From contig NZ_CP054492.1 in the NCBI RefSeq assembly GCF_015265455.1, positions 1,860,001-1,924,000 of the forward strand: a stretch of 64,000 bases of DNA. The letters are read 5' to 3'. Under the pieces are notes generated by a model. It saw only the letters and a list, made by a program, of their open reading frames with translations, was not told where the DNA came from and made no database searches. Source of the DNA: Candidatus Sulfurimonas baltica. GTDB taxonomy: Bacteria > Campylobacterota > Campylobacteria > Campylobacterales > Sulfurimonadaceae. How positions within the stretch are numbered: the stretch's first letter is position 1; the number at the start of each line of letters is the position of its first letter. Positions 53,232 through 63,400 of this stretch are shown here, piece by piece. The position numbers and the translations under genes were made by a program.

Positions 53232-54454
53232 TGTAAAAACTCCTCTATATTTTTTCCGGCGTAGTAGTAATAAACAGCGTATGCTATCTCCAAATCATTC
53301 AGTGATGTCTCATAAAGTGCTTTTGCATTTGTTTGAGTGTTCAAAGCATCAAGATAAACTATATTGTCGACAATTCCAGCATCATACTTCTTGCTAATTA
53401 GTTCAAAAGCACTATTTGCCGAAACCAAAGCACTTTTAGCACTTATAATTTTTACTTTACTTGTATTTATACGAGAGAGTGCCACTTCATATTGAAGCTT
53501 TTGTTCATGTTTTTTATACTCTATTTCACTGCCTAAAGCTTGTGCATTTATAACAACTGCCTCTTTTTCTTTTTTTATAGAAGCGTTATCAAACACTCTT
53601 AAATTTAGTGTCAATAAAAGTTTATTTTGATTATCCGCACCTTCAGGATGCAAGGCGTCTGTTTTGTCATAACCATATAAACTATAAGTATCTTCAACTC
53701 TCACCTGAGGATAATATGAACTGCTTATAGCCTCAGCAGTTTTTAGAATTGAGTTTTGTGTAGCTATTAAAGACTTTATGCTCTCTGATAATTCATACTC
53801 ACTTTGAACCAACTCTTTAAACTTTGAGTCATCTAATGTACCTATCTCTTTTGTGACCTTTAACTCCAGTGACTTTTTAACGCTGAAAATCTGAAGTTTT
53901 ATAGACTCTATCTCATATATGTTTGTATCATACGCTGATTGGAGTCTATCTACATCGTCTTTAGTCGCTACTTTTGCACTGTAAAACCTTTGCATGCGCT
54001 CTAGCTGTGCCATTAAAGATTTTTTTGCATCATCTCTTGAGAGCAAAGAAGCCTCTAAACTCTTTAGCGTATAAAAGTCTTGCACAATCTGCAGAGTTAT
54101 GCTGTTTTTCATAGCTTCTACATCGAAGTTACTAGCTTTATGTTCACTTATTTTTTGCTCCGTCATAGACGACTTTCTTCCGCCGTCATATATGTCAAAA
54201 CCAACTTTTGCATACCCGCTATAAACTACTCCGGGAGTAAAAGGAGACCTCTCATTTAAACTTTGTAATGAACTTCCTACATCGATGGTTGGGTAGAATG
54301 AACTCTCACGAGAATCCACCTCTTTGGCTTTTGCATCTTGCGTTAATTTTTTTGATATAACTAAATTATTGTTTTTGTTTGCATACTCAAGGAGTGATTT
54401 TAAGTTCTCTGCATATATAAATACAGGAACAAGTAAAAGCAGTAGCTTAATCAT
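53228..54454 (-). CDS. TolC-family outer-membrane efflux protein
   Basis: A 408-residue protein with a signal peptide (MIKLLLLLVPVFIYA) and two long helical hairpin repeats typical of outer-membrane factors (heptad-rich regions at about 110-220 and 290-390, each followed by short strands). It has the family pattern FDIYDGGRKSSM in the first repeat and LRVFDNASIKKEKEAV in the second. Both ends overlap neighbouring genes by four bases, so the operon is translationally coupled. Confidence 0.9.
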   Translation of the reverse strand: MIKLLLLLVPVFIYAENLKSLLEYANKNNNLVISKKLTQDAKAKEVDSRESSFYPTIDVGSSLQSLNERSPFTPGVVYSGYAKVGFDIYDGGRKSSMTEQKISEHKASNFDVEAMKNSITLQIVQDFYTLKSLEASLLSRDDAKKSLMAQLERMQRFYSAKVATKDDVDRLQSAYDTNIYEIESIKLQIFSVKKSLELKVTKEIGTLDDSKFKELVQSEYELSESIKSLIATQNSILKTAEAISSSYYPQVRVEDTYSLYGYDKTDALHPEGADNQNKLLLTLNLRVFDNASIKKEKEAVVINAQALGSEIEYKKHEQKLQYEVALSRINTSKVKIISAKSALVSANSAFELISKKYDAGIVDNIVYLDALNTQTNAKALYETSLNDLEIAYAVYYYYAGKNIEEFLQ

Positions 54455-55047
54455 TTTTTCACCTCTATTAAATCAAATAGTGAATCTATAAAATTATCTA
54501 TCTCATTTTTAAGACTCCCGATTGAGTTGGTGGCTTGACTGGAGATAAACATCCCCTCTGCAAAAACAAACAAACCTCTTGCTAATTTTTTTGACTCCTC
54601 AATTATTTCATTATTATCTACAGCATCTTGAATAATTTTTTCAAACCATGAATAATAGGCATTATGACACTCTGTTTGAAATTCAATCATATCTTTATCT
54701 GGGGAACTTAAAGCGATTGATATAAACTCTTTGTAAAGACCCCTAAGTTCCATATCTTCATCGCAATAAAAAAAGCTGGAAAACAGTTTGATTTTATCTT
54801 TTGTTACAGCTATCTCAGAAATTCTACTCTCTAGAATTACATTTCTCTCTTGTATAGAAATATTTACAATCTCAAAAACAATATCTTCTTTGTTTTTAAA
54901 ATACTCATAAATAGTACCTTTTCCAACACCTGCTGTTTTTGCCAAACTAGAGATTGTTAAACTTTTTATACCATTTTCAAATACTATGTTTTTGCAGGAG
55001 AGTGCTATATCTTTTCTCTTTTGTACTTTGTCGACTATAATTGCCAT
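54451..55047 (-). CDS. TetR-family repressor of the efflux operon
   Basis: About 198 residues, starting at the ATG at 55047 (MAIIVDKVQKRKD) behind AAAGAGGT; a longer start at 55083 would run across the operator. The N-terminal helix-turn-helix is SLAKTAGVGKGTIYEYFKNKEDI. The C-terminal ligand domain is divergent, as usual. It is the first gene of the tetR-tolC-adaptor-RND operon and faces a palindromic operator at 55064-55084, so autoregulation and ligand-induced efflux are likely. Confidence 0.9.
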   Translation of the reverse strand: MAIIVDKVQKRKDIALSCKNIVFENGIKSLTISSLAKTAGVGKGTIYEYFKNKEDIVFEIVNISIQERNVILESRISEIAVTKDKIKLFSSFFYCDEDMELRGLYKEFISIALSSPDKDMIEFQTECHNAYYSWFEKIIQDAVDNNEIIEESKKLARGLFVFAEGMFISSQATNSIGSLKNEIDNFIDSLFDLIEVKK

Positions 55048-55063
55048 AATTACCTCTTTAATA

Positions 55064-55084
55064 AATGACTGACCATCGGTCATT
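55064..55084. promoter_or_regulatory. TetR operator
   Basis: AATGAC (55064-55069) and GTCATT (55079-55084) flank TGACCATCG, and the inner TGACC-ATC-GGTCA is itself a perfect palindrome. Such nested symmetry is typical of TetR-family operators. It ends 17 bases before the regulator start, where it would cover its promoter. Confidence 0.8.
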
Positions 55085-55145
55085 TAAAGGAATTGTACAT
55101 ATTAAGTGCTTTAAATTAGATAAACATTATCTTTTATCCGAGTTG

Positions 55146-55382
55146 TTAGTAGGCTTTGTCCAGAAGTTTAAATTTTGTTTGTTCACTTTTTTCTTCTGCT
55201 ACATCTTTTTTATTCTCTACATGTAGAGTTTCACTTACCTCGCTGTTGAATACTTTTTTATCCATTGTTTTAACATCATTAAAAAGAGTAGAAGCTATAA
55301 AAAAAAGTATCATGGTGGCTACGACACTTGCGTAAAGAAGTATATAATTTTTGATATGACCTGATTCAAAAGGATTTTGCAT
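55146..55382 (-). CDS. Small single-helix membrane protein
   Basis: A 78-residue protein with one transmembrane helix (YILLYASVVATMILFFIAS, residues about 13-31) and a charged soluble tail containing LHVE, encoded by a TACATGTA site. No family recognised. It lies alone between the efflux regulator and the dynamin-like genes, divergent from the latter. Confidence 0.5.
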   Translation of the reverse strand: MQNPFESGHIKNYILLYASVVATMILFFIASTLFNDVKTMDKKVFNSEVSETLHVENKKDVAEEKSEQTKFKLLDKAY

Positions 55383-55533
55383 TTAAACTCTCTATTTTTT
55401 TAAAAGATTATATATAAAAGATACTAATAAAGTTCCAATCGGGGCGGATACCTGATATAATCCTGCAATTAATCTTTAAGTAAAAAGGATTCTCATCAGT
55501 TTAGTCAATAACTATTTTTTACTTTATCATGCA

Positions 55534-57789
55534 ATGCACTCCTCTATTGAAAACAGTATGGCTATAGATGAAAAAATCGATGACGACACTTTTTTTGAGG
55601 TCTCTGCACTTATCTTATCACTCAATCGTAAAAGTTTTGAAAAGATGTCTAGTTTAAAGAGTTTTCACCAGCTCTGTTTACAATTCACTGCGCAAAAAAT
55701 TGAGAATTTAGATGCACTCTACCATCTTCAGTACACTATTATTAAACATTTTTTAGAGCATAGGACAAATAGCAATATTAAACATCTGCATAATGCATTT
55801 TCATATTTAGAAAAAGAGTCTCTTGTTGATCAGCCCTCTTTGGAAAAACTAATCTCACTTTTTGATCCATCAAAATACAATGAAAATGATGATGTAGCAG
55901 CAGGGGTAAAAAACATAAATAAAAGCTTTAGAGCTGATAAGCAAGCACTTCTTGTTGATATATTTGAGTTAAAAAAAGTTGTTAACTCTAGTGATGAGTT
56001 GCAGACAATTTCAGACTATCTTCATGGGCAAATTTTTTCCATTGGTATTACAGGAGTTATGAACTCAGGCAAGTCAACTATGCTTAATGCTCTTATGGGG
56101 AAAGAGGTTTTAGGGACAAGCGTTGTTCCTGAGACTGCCAATCTGACTGTTGTAAAATACAGCAGAACGCCTTTGGCAAAAGTCATCTATTGGAACAAAT
56201 CTCAGTGGCAACATATAAAAAACAGTGCCAAAAGCATTGCGTCGATTGCCAAATTTGTTGAGCAGACTCAAAACCATTTCAAAGATGATTTAGATAGCTA
56301 TATATTGGATAAATCGCGTGAAGATGAGATAGACATTGATAAGCTGAGTGACTACACCTCTGCTAGCACTAGTGATAAAAAATGCAACCTTGTACAACAT
56401 GTGGAGCTATATACTCCCTTGCATTATTTACAAGATTCAATTGAGATAGTGGATACTCCCGGACTTGATGATATCGTTGTGCAGCGTGAAGAGATAACTA
56501 AAGAGTATATCTCCAAATGTGATGTACTTTTGCATCTGATGAATGTGAGTCAAAGTGCTACTCAAAAAGATATAGAGTTTATTATTGATGCCGTCTTATT
56601 TCAAAACATAACAAAAGTTCTTATTGTTATAACTCGCATAGATATGGTAAGCAGTAAAGATGTTCAAGAGGTTATAGCATATACGAGAGAGAGTATTGAG
56701 CGTAAGCTCCATGAGCAAAACAGCGGTTCAAAACTTGACTTCGTTCTTAAAACACTTCACTTTATAGCACTCTCAGGGAAAATGGCGCTACTACATAAAA
56801 CTGGGCATTCCAAAGAGGCAGAAGATGCCGGATTTACACTGCAACAAAGTGGTATTGTCGAAGTTGAAGAGTATCTCCAAGAGACCCTTTTTGGAAAAAC
56901 AAATGCACGAAGCTCTCTTATTATCCGCTCAGCTAGAAACCGTTTGCAAAAAGTCATACATGCACAGATTGAGGAGTTAAAGTTTGAGAATTCACTTCTT
57001 TTTAAAACAGAAGATGAAATCAACTCAGAACTCACACTCTTAAAAATTGAAAAAAGCAAACAAGAAGAGGCTTCCAAGCGTCTAAAAGATCAGATAGCAG
57101 GTTATGAGGCAGAGGCGTCAAACTATCTTCAAACACTTCAGAACCAACTACAAAATGAGCTAAGAGAGCTGCAAAATATTATGAAGCAGCGTCTTATGGA
57201 TGAGACACTATATACTCTCGAAAAAGATAAAAAAGCACCTTTGGTATCTTCTATAAGCAGAATTATACAAACTGCACTAAAACATGGGTTGGTTGATATT
57301 ATTCGTGAATACCGTTACAAATTTATTAAAAAAACATCTAAGATTTTCGAGATTATAACTCTGCAATATGATGAGATTGATAAAGCACAGGAGCCACACT
57401 TTGACGATGCTTTTAAAAAAGGGTTTTTGACAATAAGCAACGAAACACTTATACGCAGAATCTCGAAAGTGCTAGGGAGCGCTTCACTCACAAAACTGAC
57501 AAAAATAGATGAAGAGATAAGCACTATTATAAAAGATGAGTTTATATATATTCAAGAGCAGGTGCAGCAAAAGGCTCTCAATCTAAGCAAAACACTCCTC
57601 AAAGAGTTTTTTGCGAGCCTAAGCGAACCGCTGGATACTATAAACGACAAGGTTGTAAAAAACGAAGAGCTTCTTCAAAATTATATACTTACAATTAAAG
57701 AAGATGAAAATACCAAACATGAAAAATCAAAACAACTATACCAACGGATAAAAAACATAGAACTCATTGCAAAAAGGTCTGCACTATGA
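55534..57789 (+). CDS. Dynamin-like GTPase 1
   Basis: A 751-residue large GTPase. An N-terminal helical region (1-165) precedes the GTPase domain: P-loop GVMNSGKSTMLNAL (about 174), the switch threonine in PETANLTVV, G3 DTPGLDD (about 306) and G4 VITRIDM (about 366). The C-terminal helical stalk (about 470-750) is rich in coiled coil. Paired dynamin-like proteins of this type in Campylobacter jejuni bind and tether membranes as a hetero-oligomer. The ATG at 55534 has no clear Shine-Dalgarno; the frame is open for several codons upstream. It overlaps the second gene by four bases. Confidence 0.88.
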   Translation: MHSSIENSMAIDEKIDDDTFFEVSALILSLNRKSFEKMSSLKSFHQLCLQFTAQKIENLDALYHLQYTIIKHFLEHRTNSNIKHLHNAFSYLEKESLVDQPSLEKLISLFDPSKYNENDDVAAGVKNINKSFRADKQALLVDIFELKKVVNSSDELQTISDYLHGQIFSIGITGVMNSGKSTMLNALMGKEVLGTSVVPETANLTVVKYSRTPLAKVIYWNKSQWQHIKNSAKSIASIAKFVEQTQNHFKDDLDSYILDKSREDEIDIDKLSDYTSASTSDKKCNLVQHVELYTPLHYLQDSIEIVDTPGLDDIVVQREEITKEYISKCDVLLHLMNVSQSATQKDIEFIIDAVLFQNITKVLIVITRIDMVSSKDVQEVIAYTRESIERKLHEQNSGSKLDFVLKTLHFIALSGKMALLHKTGHSKEAEDAGFTLQQSGIVEVEEYLQETLFGKTNARSSLIIRSARNRLQKVIHAQIEELKFENSLLFKTEDEINSELTLLKIEKSKQEEASKRLKDQIAGYEAEASNYLQTLQNQLQNELRELQNIMKQRLMDETLYTLEKDKKAPLVSSISRIIQTALKHGLVDIIREYRYKFIKKTSKIFEIITLQYDEIDKAQEPHFDDAFKKGFLTISNETLIRRISKVLGSASLTKLTKIDEEISTIIKDEFIYIQEQVQQKALNLSKTLLKEFFASLSEPLDTINDKVVKNEELLQNYILTIKEDENTKHEKSKQLYQRIKNIELIAKRSAL

Positions 57790-59798
57790 AACACTTAGAG
57801 GCCATTGTAAAAGAGTATAAAGAGCAGTTTCTTCAAGAGGAGCTGTTTGATGAGAGTATAAGCGGTGAGATAAAGCGTATTCAAAAAGCACTTCTAAATG
57901 AAAAATTCCTGCCATCTGTTCAGCTAAAAAATCTTTTTAACAAGCTTTTACGCCGTAGCAAGTATCCGATGGAAGTAGCTATTGCAGGGCAATTTTCTTC
58001 TGGAAAATCAACATTTTTAAACGCCCTGCTCTCAAAGGACATCCTCCCAACAGGAATTACCCCTGTTACCTCCAAGGTAAACTTTATAAACTACGGGGAA
58101 GAGTATAAACTAAAAGTGAGCTACAACAATGGGGCAAATGAGTACCACGCCCTAGAGACGATAGCTCAGTTTACCGACCAAAGAAAAGCCGTTGAAGATA
58201 TAAAATATCTAACCCTTTATGTCCCTATGGATATATTAAAAGATATAACTTTTGTAGACACTCCGGGTCTAAACTCCCAGTCGCTTAGTGATACCCAAGT
58301 CACCAAAAAAATTTTACGTGATGTAGACGGGATTATCTGGCTGACACTTCTCGACAATGCCGGAAAAGAGAGCGAAGCGGAGGTTCTTCAGGAGTATTTA
58401 GAGAATTTCAAAGACAAATCTCTTTGTGTTTTAAACCAAAAAGATAAATTTAGCCCTGAGCAGGTTGAGACAACTCTCTCCTACATAAAAGAGAATTTCA
58501 GCACTTTCTTTTCAGAAGTAATACCCATCTCAGCTAAACAGGCTCTTGATTCCAGGGTCAATCAAAAGGATGTGTTAATCAACACTGCTCTTTACTCTTT
58601 ACAAAAGGCATTTAAAGAGTCAAGCAACATCAATATAGATGCGAAAGAGCTTACATTTTTTCATGATGATTTTGCAAAGTTCTCAAAAGAGGTAGAGAGT
58701 ATCAAAAAACAGGATAACTCCAACAACAAGAAGCTGATGGAGAGTTCAAATATTACTGAGGTTCTTAATTTTATACAAAACACGATAAGACCTCAGGCAA
58801 AAGCCGCAAAAGCTTATGCAATAAAAAAAGATTTAAGCTCTATCTGCGATATATTAATAAAAGAGTATGAGACTATACTTGGTGTCTATGAGAGCTTAGT
58901 AGAGATACTTGTAAAAAAAGAGAGTGAGATTTTAGAAGCTTTTGACTCGGTTTATGCGAAACACTCCAAGAGTTTAATCTTAACATTTGAGCAAATAGAG
59001 TCTATTATGCAAACCATAGCAGACACCATCTATGAAAACATTAAAACAAAAGATGCAAGCTACTACACGCAAGAGAAGAACCTTTTTCGCCAAAATGTTA
59101 TTAAAACCCATACATACGAGACGCTACATGTAGAGAGTGAAGCAATTATGCAAAAACTCTTTTATGAGAATCAGTCACTCGACAAACAGGTAAAAGCTGC
59201 AATCTTGCACTTGAAAAACATACAACTTCAAAGCAGTGAAGATTTCAGAGATGTTTTTCGTATCTTAAAACATGCAGTACAGTCGTGGCAAGAGCCTTAT
59301 GAGCTGATTAAAAAAAACAGAGAGATTGCATCCGACTTGGAGTTTGCAAACACACGTCAGTTTGTTGCCAAAGTGTACGAGAACATTATACTCTCCTACC
59401 ACAGAGCAATTTTAGGAAATATAAGAGCGCTTCATAAAAAATTCGCTTTTTTTAACGGTGCTCTTAGCTACTCCTACCATCAAATAGCCGAAGATAGCAT
59501 CTTTTGCGTAAAAGAGATGATTGATAAGCAGATTGAAATATTTGAAAAAAATCCGACCAAACATACACTAAATATTCCAAATCCTGATGATATATTGGAA
59601 ATTGTCAAAAAGAACTTCGGCTTTGAGAAGATAGAACTCTTTTTAACATCTAGACGCAACTATCTTTTTAAAACAGTTCAAACATCAAAAACACAGTTCT
59701 CACAAATCAACAATGAACAGATAAATTATGTTATTTCTAAAAAGAGAGTTTTTATGGATAAGATAGAGGATATAAGAGAGATTCAAAAAAGTTTTTGA
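57786..59798 (+). CDS. Dynamin-like GTPase 2
   Basis: A 670-residue partner of the gene before, with the GTPase domain near the N-terminus: P-loop GQFSSGKSTFLNALL (about 67), switch motif PTGITPVTSK, G3 VDTPGLNSQS (about 157) and G4 LNQKDKF (about 216). A long helical stalk follows (about 320-665) with hydrophobic patches in its middle that may insert in membranes. Start in an ATGA overlap with the first gene, so equal synthesis is likely, as expected for a heteromeric complex. Confidence 0.88.
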   Translation: MKHLEAIVKEYKEQFLQEELFDESISGEIKRIQKALLNEKFLPSVQLKNLFNKLLRRSKYPMEVAIAGQFSSGKSTFLNALLSKDILPTGITPVTSKVNFINYGEEYKLKVSYNNGANEYHALETIAQFTDQRKAVEDIKYLTLYVPMDILKDITFVDTPGLNSQSLSDTQVTKKILRDVDGIIWLTLLDNAGKESEAEVLQEYLENFKDKSLCVLNQKDKFSPEQVETTLSYIKENFSTFFSEVIPISAKQALDSRVNQKDVLINTALYSLQKAFKESSNINIDAKELTFFHDDFAKFSKEVESIKKQDNSNNKKLMESSNITEVLNFIQNTIRPQAKAAKAYAIKKDLSSICDILIKEYETILGVYESLVEILVKKESEILEAFDSVYAKHSKSLILTFEQIESIMQTIADTIYENIKTKDASYYTQEKNLFRQNVIKTHTYETLHVESEAIMQKLFYENQSLDKQVKAAILHLKNIQLQSSEDFRDVFRILKHAVQSWQEPYELIKKNREIASDLEFANTRQFVAKVYENIILSYHRAILGNIRALHKKFAFFNGALSYSYHQIAEDSIFCVKEMIDKQIEIFEKNPTKHTLNIPNPDDILEIVKKNFGFEKIELFLTSRRNYLFKTVQTSKTQFSQINNEQINYVISKKRVFMDKIEDIREIQKSF

Positions 59799-59862
59799 CA
59801 CCGAATAAGATAAATTACATTTACTTTATGATAATATTAATAAAAATAATTAAGGAAACTTT

Positions 59863-60372
59863 ATGGCAACAACAAAATACTTAGGCGCAACTGTAAACTT
59901 AACCGGAACAACTATCAATGTAGGTGACAAAGCACCATCCGCTGTTGCAATCGGTACCGATTTAAGCGATGTTGAGATTGGCGGAGCAAAAGATAAGATA
60001 CAGCTTATCATCACACTTCCCTCTCTTGATACCGATACCTGCGCTGCTGAGACAAGAAGGTTTAATGAGGATGTGAATAATTTGGATATTTGCGAAACAA
60101 CGGTCGTCTCTATGGATTTACCTTTTGCCTCTGAGCGTTTTTGTACTACTCAGGGTATTGAAAATCTAACAGTAGCATCTGACTACATAGACAAGGCTCT
60201 AAGCAAAGCTTATGGCGTGCTGATGCAAGACGGGAAGTTAAAAGGTCTTAGTGCAAGAGCTGTTTTTGTTATTGACAGAAGTGGCATTGTCGTATACAAA
60301 GAGATTGTTGAAGAAGTTACTGCCGAGCCAAATTACGAAGCTGCGCTTGACGCAATCAAAGAAGCCAGATAA
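59863..60372 (+). CDS. tpx: Thiol peroxidase (Tpx)
   Basis: A 169-residue atypical two-cysteine peroxiredoxin that reduces peroxides with thioredoxin. The peroxidatic cysteine lies in LDTDTCAAETRRFNE (about 61) and the resolving cysteine in SERFCTTQGIEN (about 95). The conserved arginine and the C-terminal SARAVFVID strand are present. ATG behind AAGGAAAC. Monocistronic. Confidence 0.95.
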   Translation: MATTKYLGATVNLTGTTINVGDKAPSAVAIGTDLSDVEIGGAKDKIQLIITLPSLDTDTCAAETRRFNEDVNNLDICETTVVSMDLPFASERFCTTQGIENLTVASDYIDKALSKAYGVLMQDGKLKGLSARAVFVIDRSGIVVYKEIVEEVTAEPNYEAALDAIKEAR

Positions 60373-60436
60373 CCTACCTTTAAAGAAATAAAAAGGCTCT
60401 ACTTTTTTGAGAGCCTTAGCCATATATAGGGTGCAA

Positions 60437-63400
60437 ATGTTTAAAAAAATCACACTAAAAACAAAAATAGTATCCATTACGATACTCGGCCTGATTGTAC
60501 TAGCAGTCATTGGGGGCACACTCTCAGTTCTAGATTCAAAACAAACGATGATGGAACATGAATACCACAGTTTAACCTCGATAAATAAAACTAAAAATGC
60601 TCAAATTAAAAAATTTTTAGATGAGAAAATCGCTCATATAAACGTGTTGGCAAAAGCTTCCAATACGCGAGATCTTGTAACAGACTTAATATATGTCCAT
60701 AACCAGCTAAAAGCAAAAGGCGATGAGCCGTATCCTGCCACTCACACTCTTGCTATACAAAAGATTCAACCCCATGAGGAATTTTTTCAAAATTTCACTA
60801 AAGAGTATGACTATAGCGACCTTCTTATAGTATGTGCAAAACATGGACATGTGATGTATTCAAAAGAAAAAGAGTCAGATTTAGGAGCAAATCTAGTTAC
60901 CGGGGAGTTGAAAAACTCTGCATTGGCAGAAGTGTGGAAAAAAGTTATTGCTTCAAAAAGAGCTGTATTTGTAGATATGAAACCATATGCACCGAGCAAT
61001 AATGCCAATATTATGTTTTTGGGCTCCCCCATTTACACGAATGGCGAGCTCACTTCTGTTTTAGTATTTAAAATATCAGATAAAAGCATAAGTAAGATTA
61101 TGCAATTTAAGTATGGTTACGGAGAGACCCAAGAAGACTACCTCATAGGACAAGATAAACTTATTAGAAGCAGCAGTTCTTTGTCTATGTTGGCAAAAAC
61201 TTTTGATACACAATCTGCCAAAGAGGCGCTCAGAGGAGCAGAAGATACAAAACTGGTTACAAACTATAATGGAAAATCAGTGCTCTCAGCCTATAGCCCT
61301 CTTAAAATCGGTCAAGATTTAGATTGGGCAATACTATCAGAGATAGATGAAGAGGAAATTTTAAGCAGCTCAAACAAGTTAAAAAACGATTTAATTATTG
61401 TCTCCTCGGCACTACTAATCATAATTGCAATTGTTGAATACTTTGTTCTGCTCAAGGGCGTTTTCTTGCCTCTAAATAAAGTTCACGAGCAACAAGATGA
61501 GCTCAAAGAAGCTAACATCAATATGAAACTCCAGCATCAGGAACTAGAGGAGCTAGCCCAATCATTGGAGAGCAGAGTCAAAGAAGAGGTGGCGCAAAAC
61601 AGGGAAAAAGACCAAAGATTAAACGATGAGCTAAACAGAACCATCAAAGCAAACGAAAAGCAGGCATGGGTCAAAGACGGGCTAACTGCCCTGAATGAGC
61701 AACTGACAGGTGATATCAGTGTGGAGGATGTGGCACAGATAGCAATCACACACCTTGGTAATTATCTGCATGCAGGGGTTGGAGTTTTATACAGTTACAG
61801 CCATGACAATAAACTATTGACACTTGAGGGGACGTATGCTTACATTCAAACAGACAACTCACGAGATACTCTTGAACTCGGAGAGGGAATTATTGGACAA
61901 GTGGCACTCCAAAGGTCGCCAATACTGCTAAAGGGCATAGATGAAAACAACCTAAAAGTCGAAGCTGGAACCATAACTCAAACACCGCTAAACATATATA
62001 CTTTCCCTCTTATATATCTGGATAAGCTCTACGGCGTTGTAGAGCTTGGTTCAAACGAGCAGTTTAATGAAAAAGAGATAGAGTTTTTCAACGCTTCAAA
62101 CAGGGTTATAACAACTGCACTCTCAACTGCTATTCAAAACCAAAAAGTAAAAGATTTGCTAAAAGAGACTCAGTTAATAAATACTCAGATGCAAGAGCAA
62201 CAGCAAAAGCTTGAAGAGGCTAATGCCAATATGGAAGAGCAGCAGCAACAGCTAGAAGAGGCTAATGCCCAGATGGAAGAGCAACACCAACAGCTCGAAG
62301 CTCAAAACGACTCCCTCCTTAAATCACAAAACGAGCTGGAGAAAAAAGCAAGAGATTTAACTGCATCTACTAAATATAAATCTGAGTTCTTGGCAAATAT
62401 GTCTCATGAGCTTAGAACTCCATTAAACTCAATTATTCTACTCTCTGACATGCTTCAAGAAAATAACGCAAATCACCTTGATGAGAACGAAGTTAAAAAA
62501 GCACATGTCATAAACAGCAGTGGGAATGACTTACTAAAACTTATAGGTGATGTGCTTGATCTCTCTAAAATCGAAGCGGGTATGATGGAGTTGATTATAG
62601 ATGAGTTTAATTCAACCGAATTGTGTGACGGATTTCAAGTACAGTTTGAAGAGATAGCAAAACAAAAAAATCTTACCTTTAAAGCCATAGATGATTACAA
62701 AGGTCTCATCAAAAATGACAGAGACAGACTGGGACAGGTTCTAAGAAATCTAATCTCAAACTCTCTTAAGTTCACAAAAAAGGGAACGATAACGCTACAT
62801 GTAGAGAGTGCAGCAGATGAGAAAATAAAGATATCGGTAAGCGATACGGGGATAGGAATACCCAAAGATAAACAGGAGTCTATATTTGAAGCATTCCAAC
62901 AAGCCGATGGCGGAACAAGTAGAGAGTATGGCGGAACTGGACTTGGACTCTCGATAAGTTTGGAACTTATAAAGATGATGCACGGGGAGATAGTTCTTGA
63001 TTCCAAAGAGAATGAGGGGAGCACTTTTAGCATTATCATTCCAAATCTTGATAAAAAAGAGAGCGAAAAACCTAAAGAGAAGATAGAGGCAACAGCTTTA
63101 CATGTAGAGGTAAAAGACGACAGGTCTGCATTGCAAGCAAAAGACAGAGCTTTTCTGATAATAGAGGATGATGAAAACTTTGCTGATATACTAAAAGAGA
63201 AGGTAAATTCTCAAGGTGAGTATGCACTCATCGCCCATACGGGAACTAGCGGATTAACTTTGGCAAGGTCATACAATATAAAAGGCATATTGCTGGATTT
63301 AGGGCTTCCGGATATAGACGGGATAGACCTTTTAAAAGAGTTTAAAACAGATCCATCTTTAAGAAAAATACCAGTGTTTGTAATCTCGGGTGATCATAGA

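Noticed and set aside
62196-62310. In-gene direct repeats of the hybrid kinase as a mobile or phase-variable repeat
   Set aside because: They encode a heptad coiled coil (EEANANMEEQQQQL units) of the kind common between GAF and HisKA domains; the frame is kept and the units are not identical.
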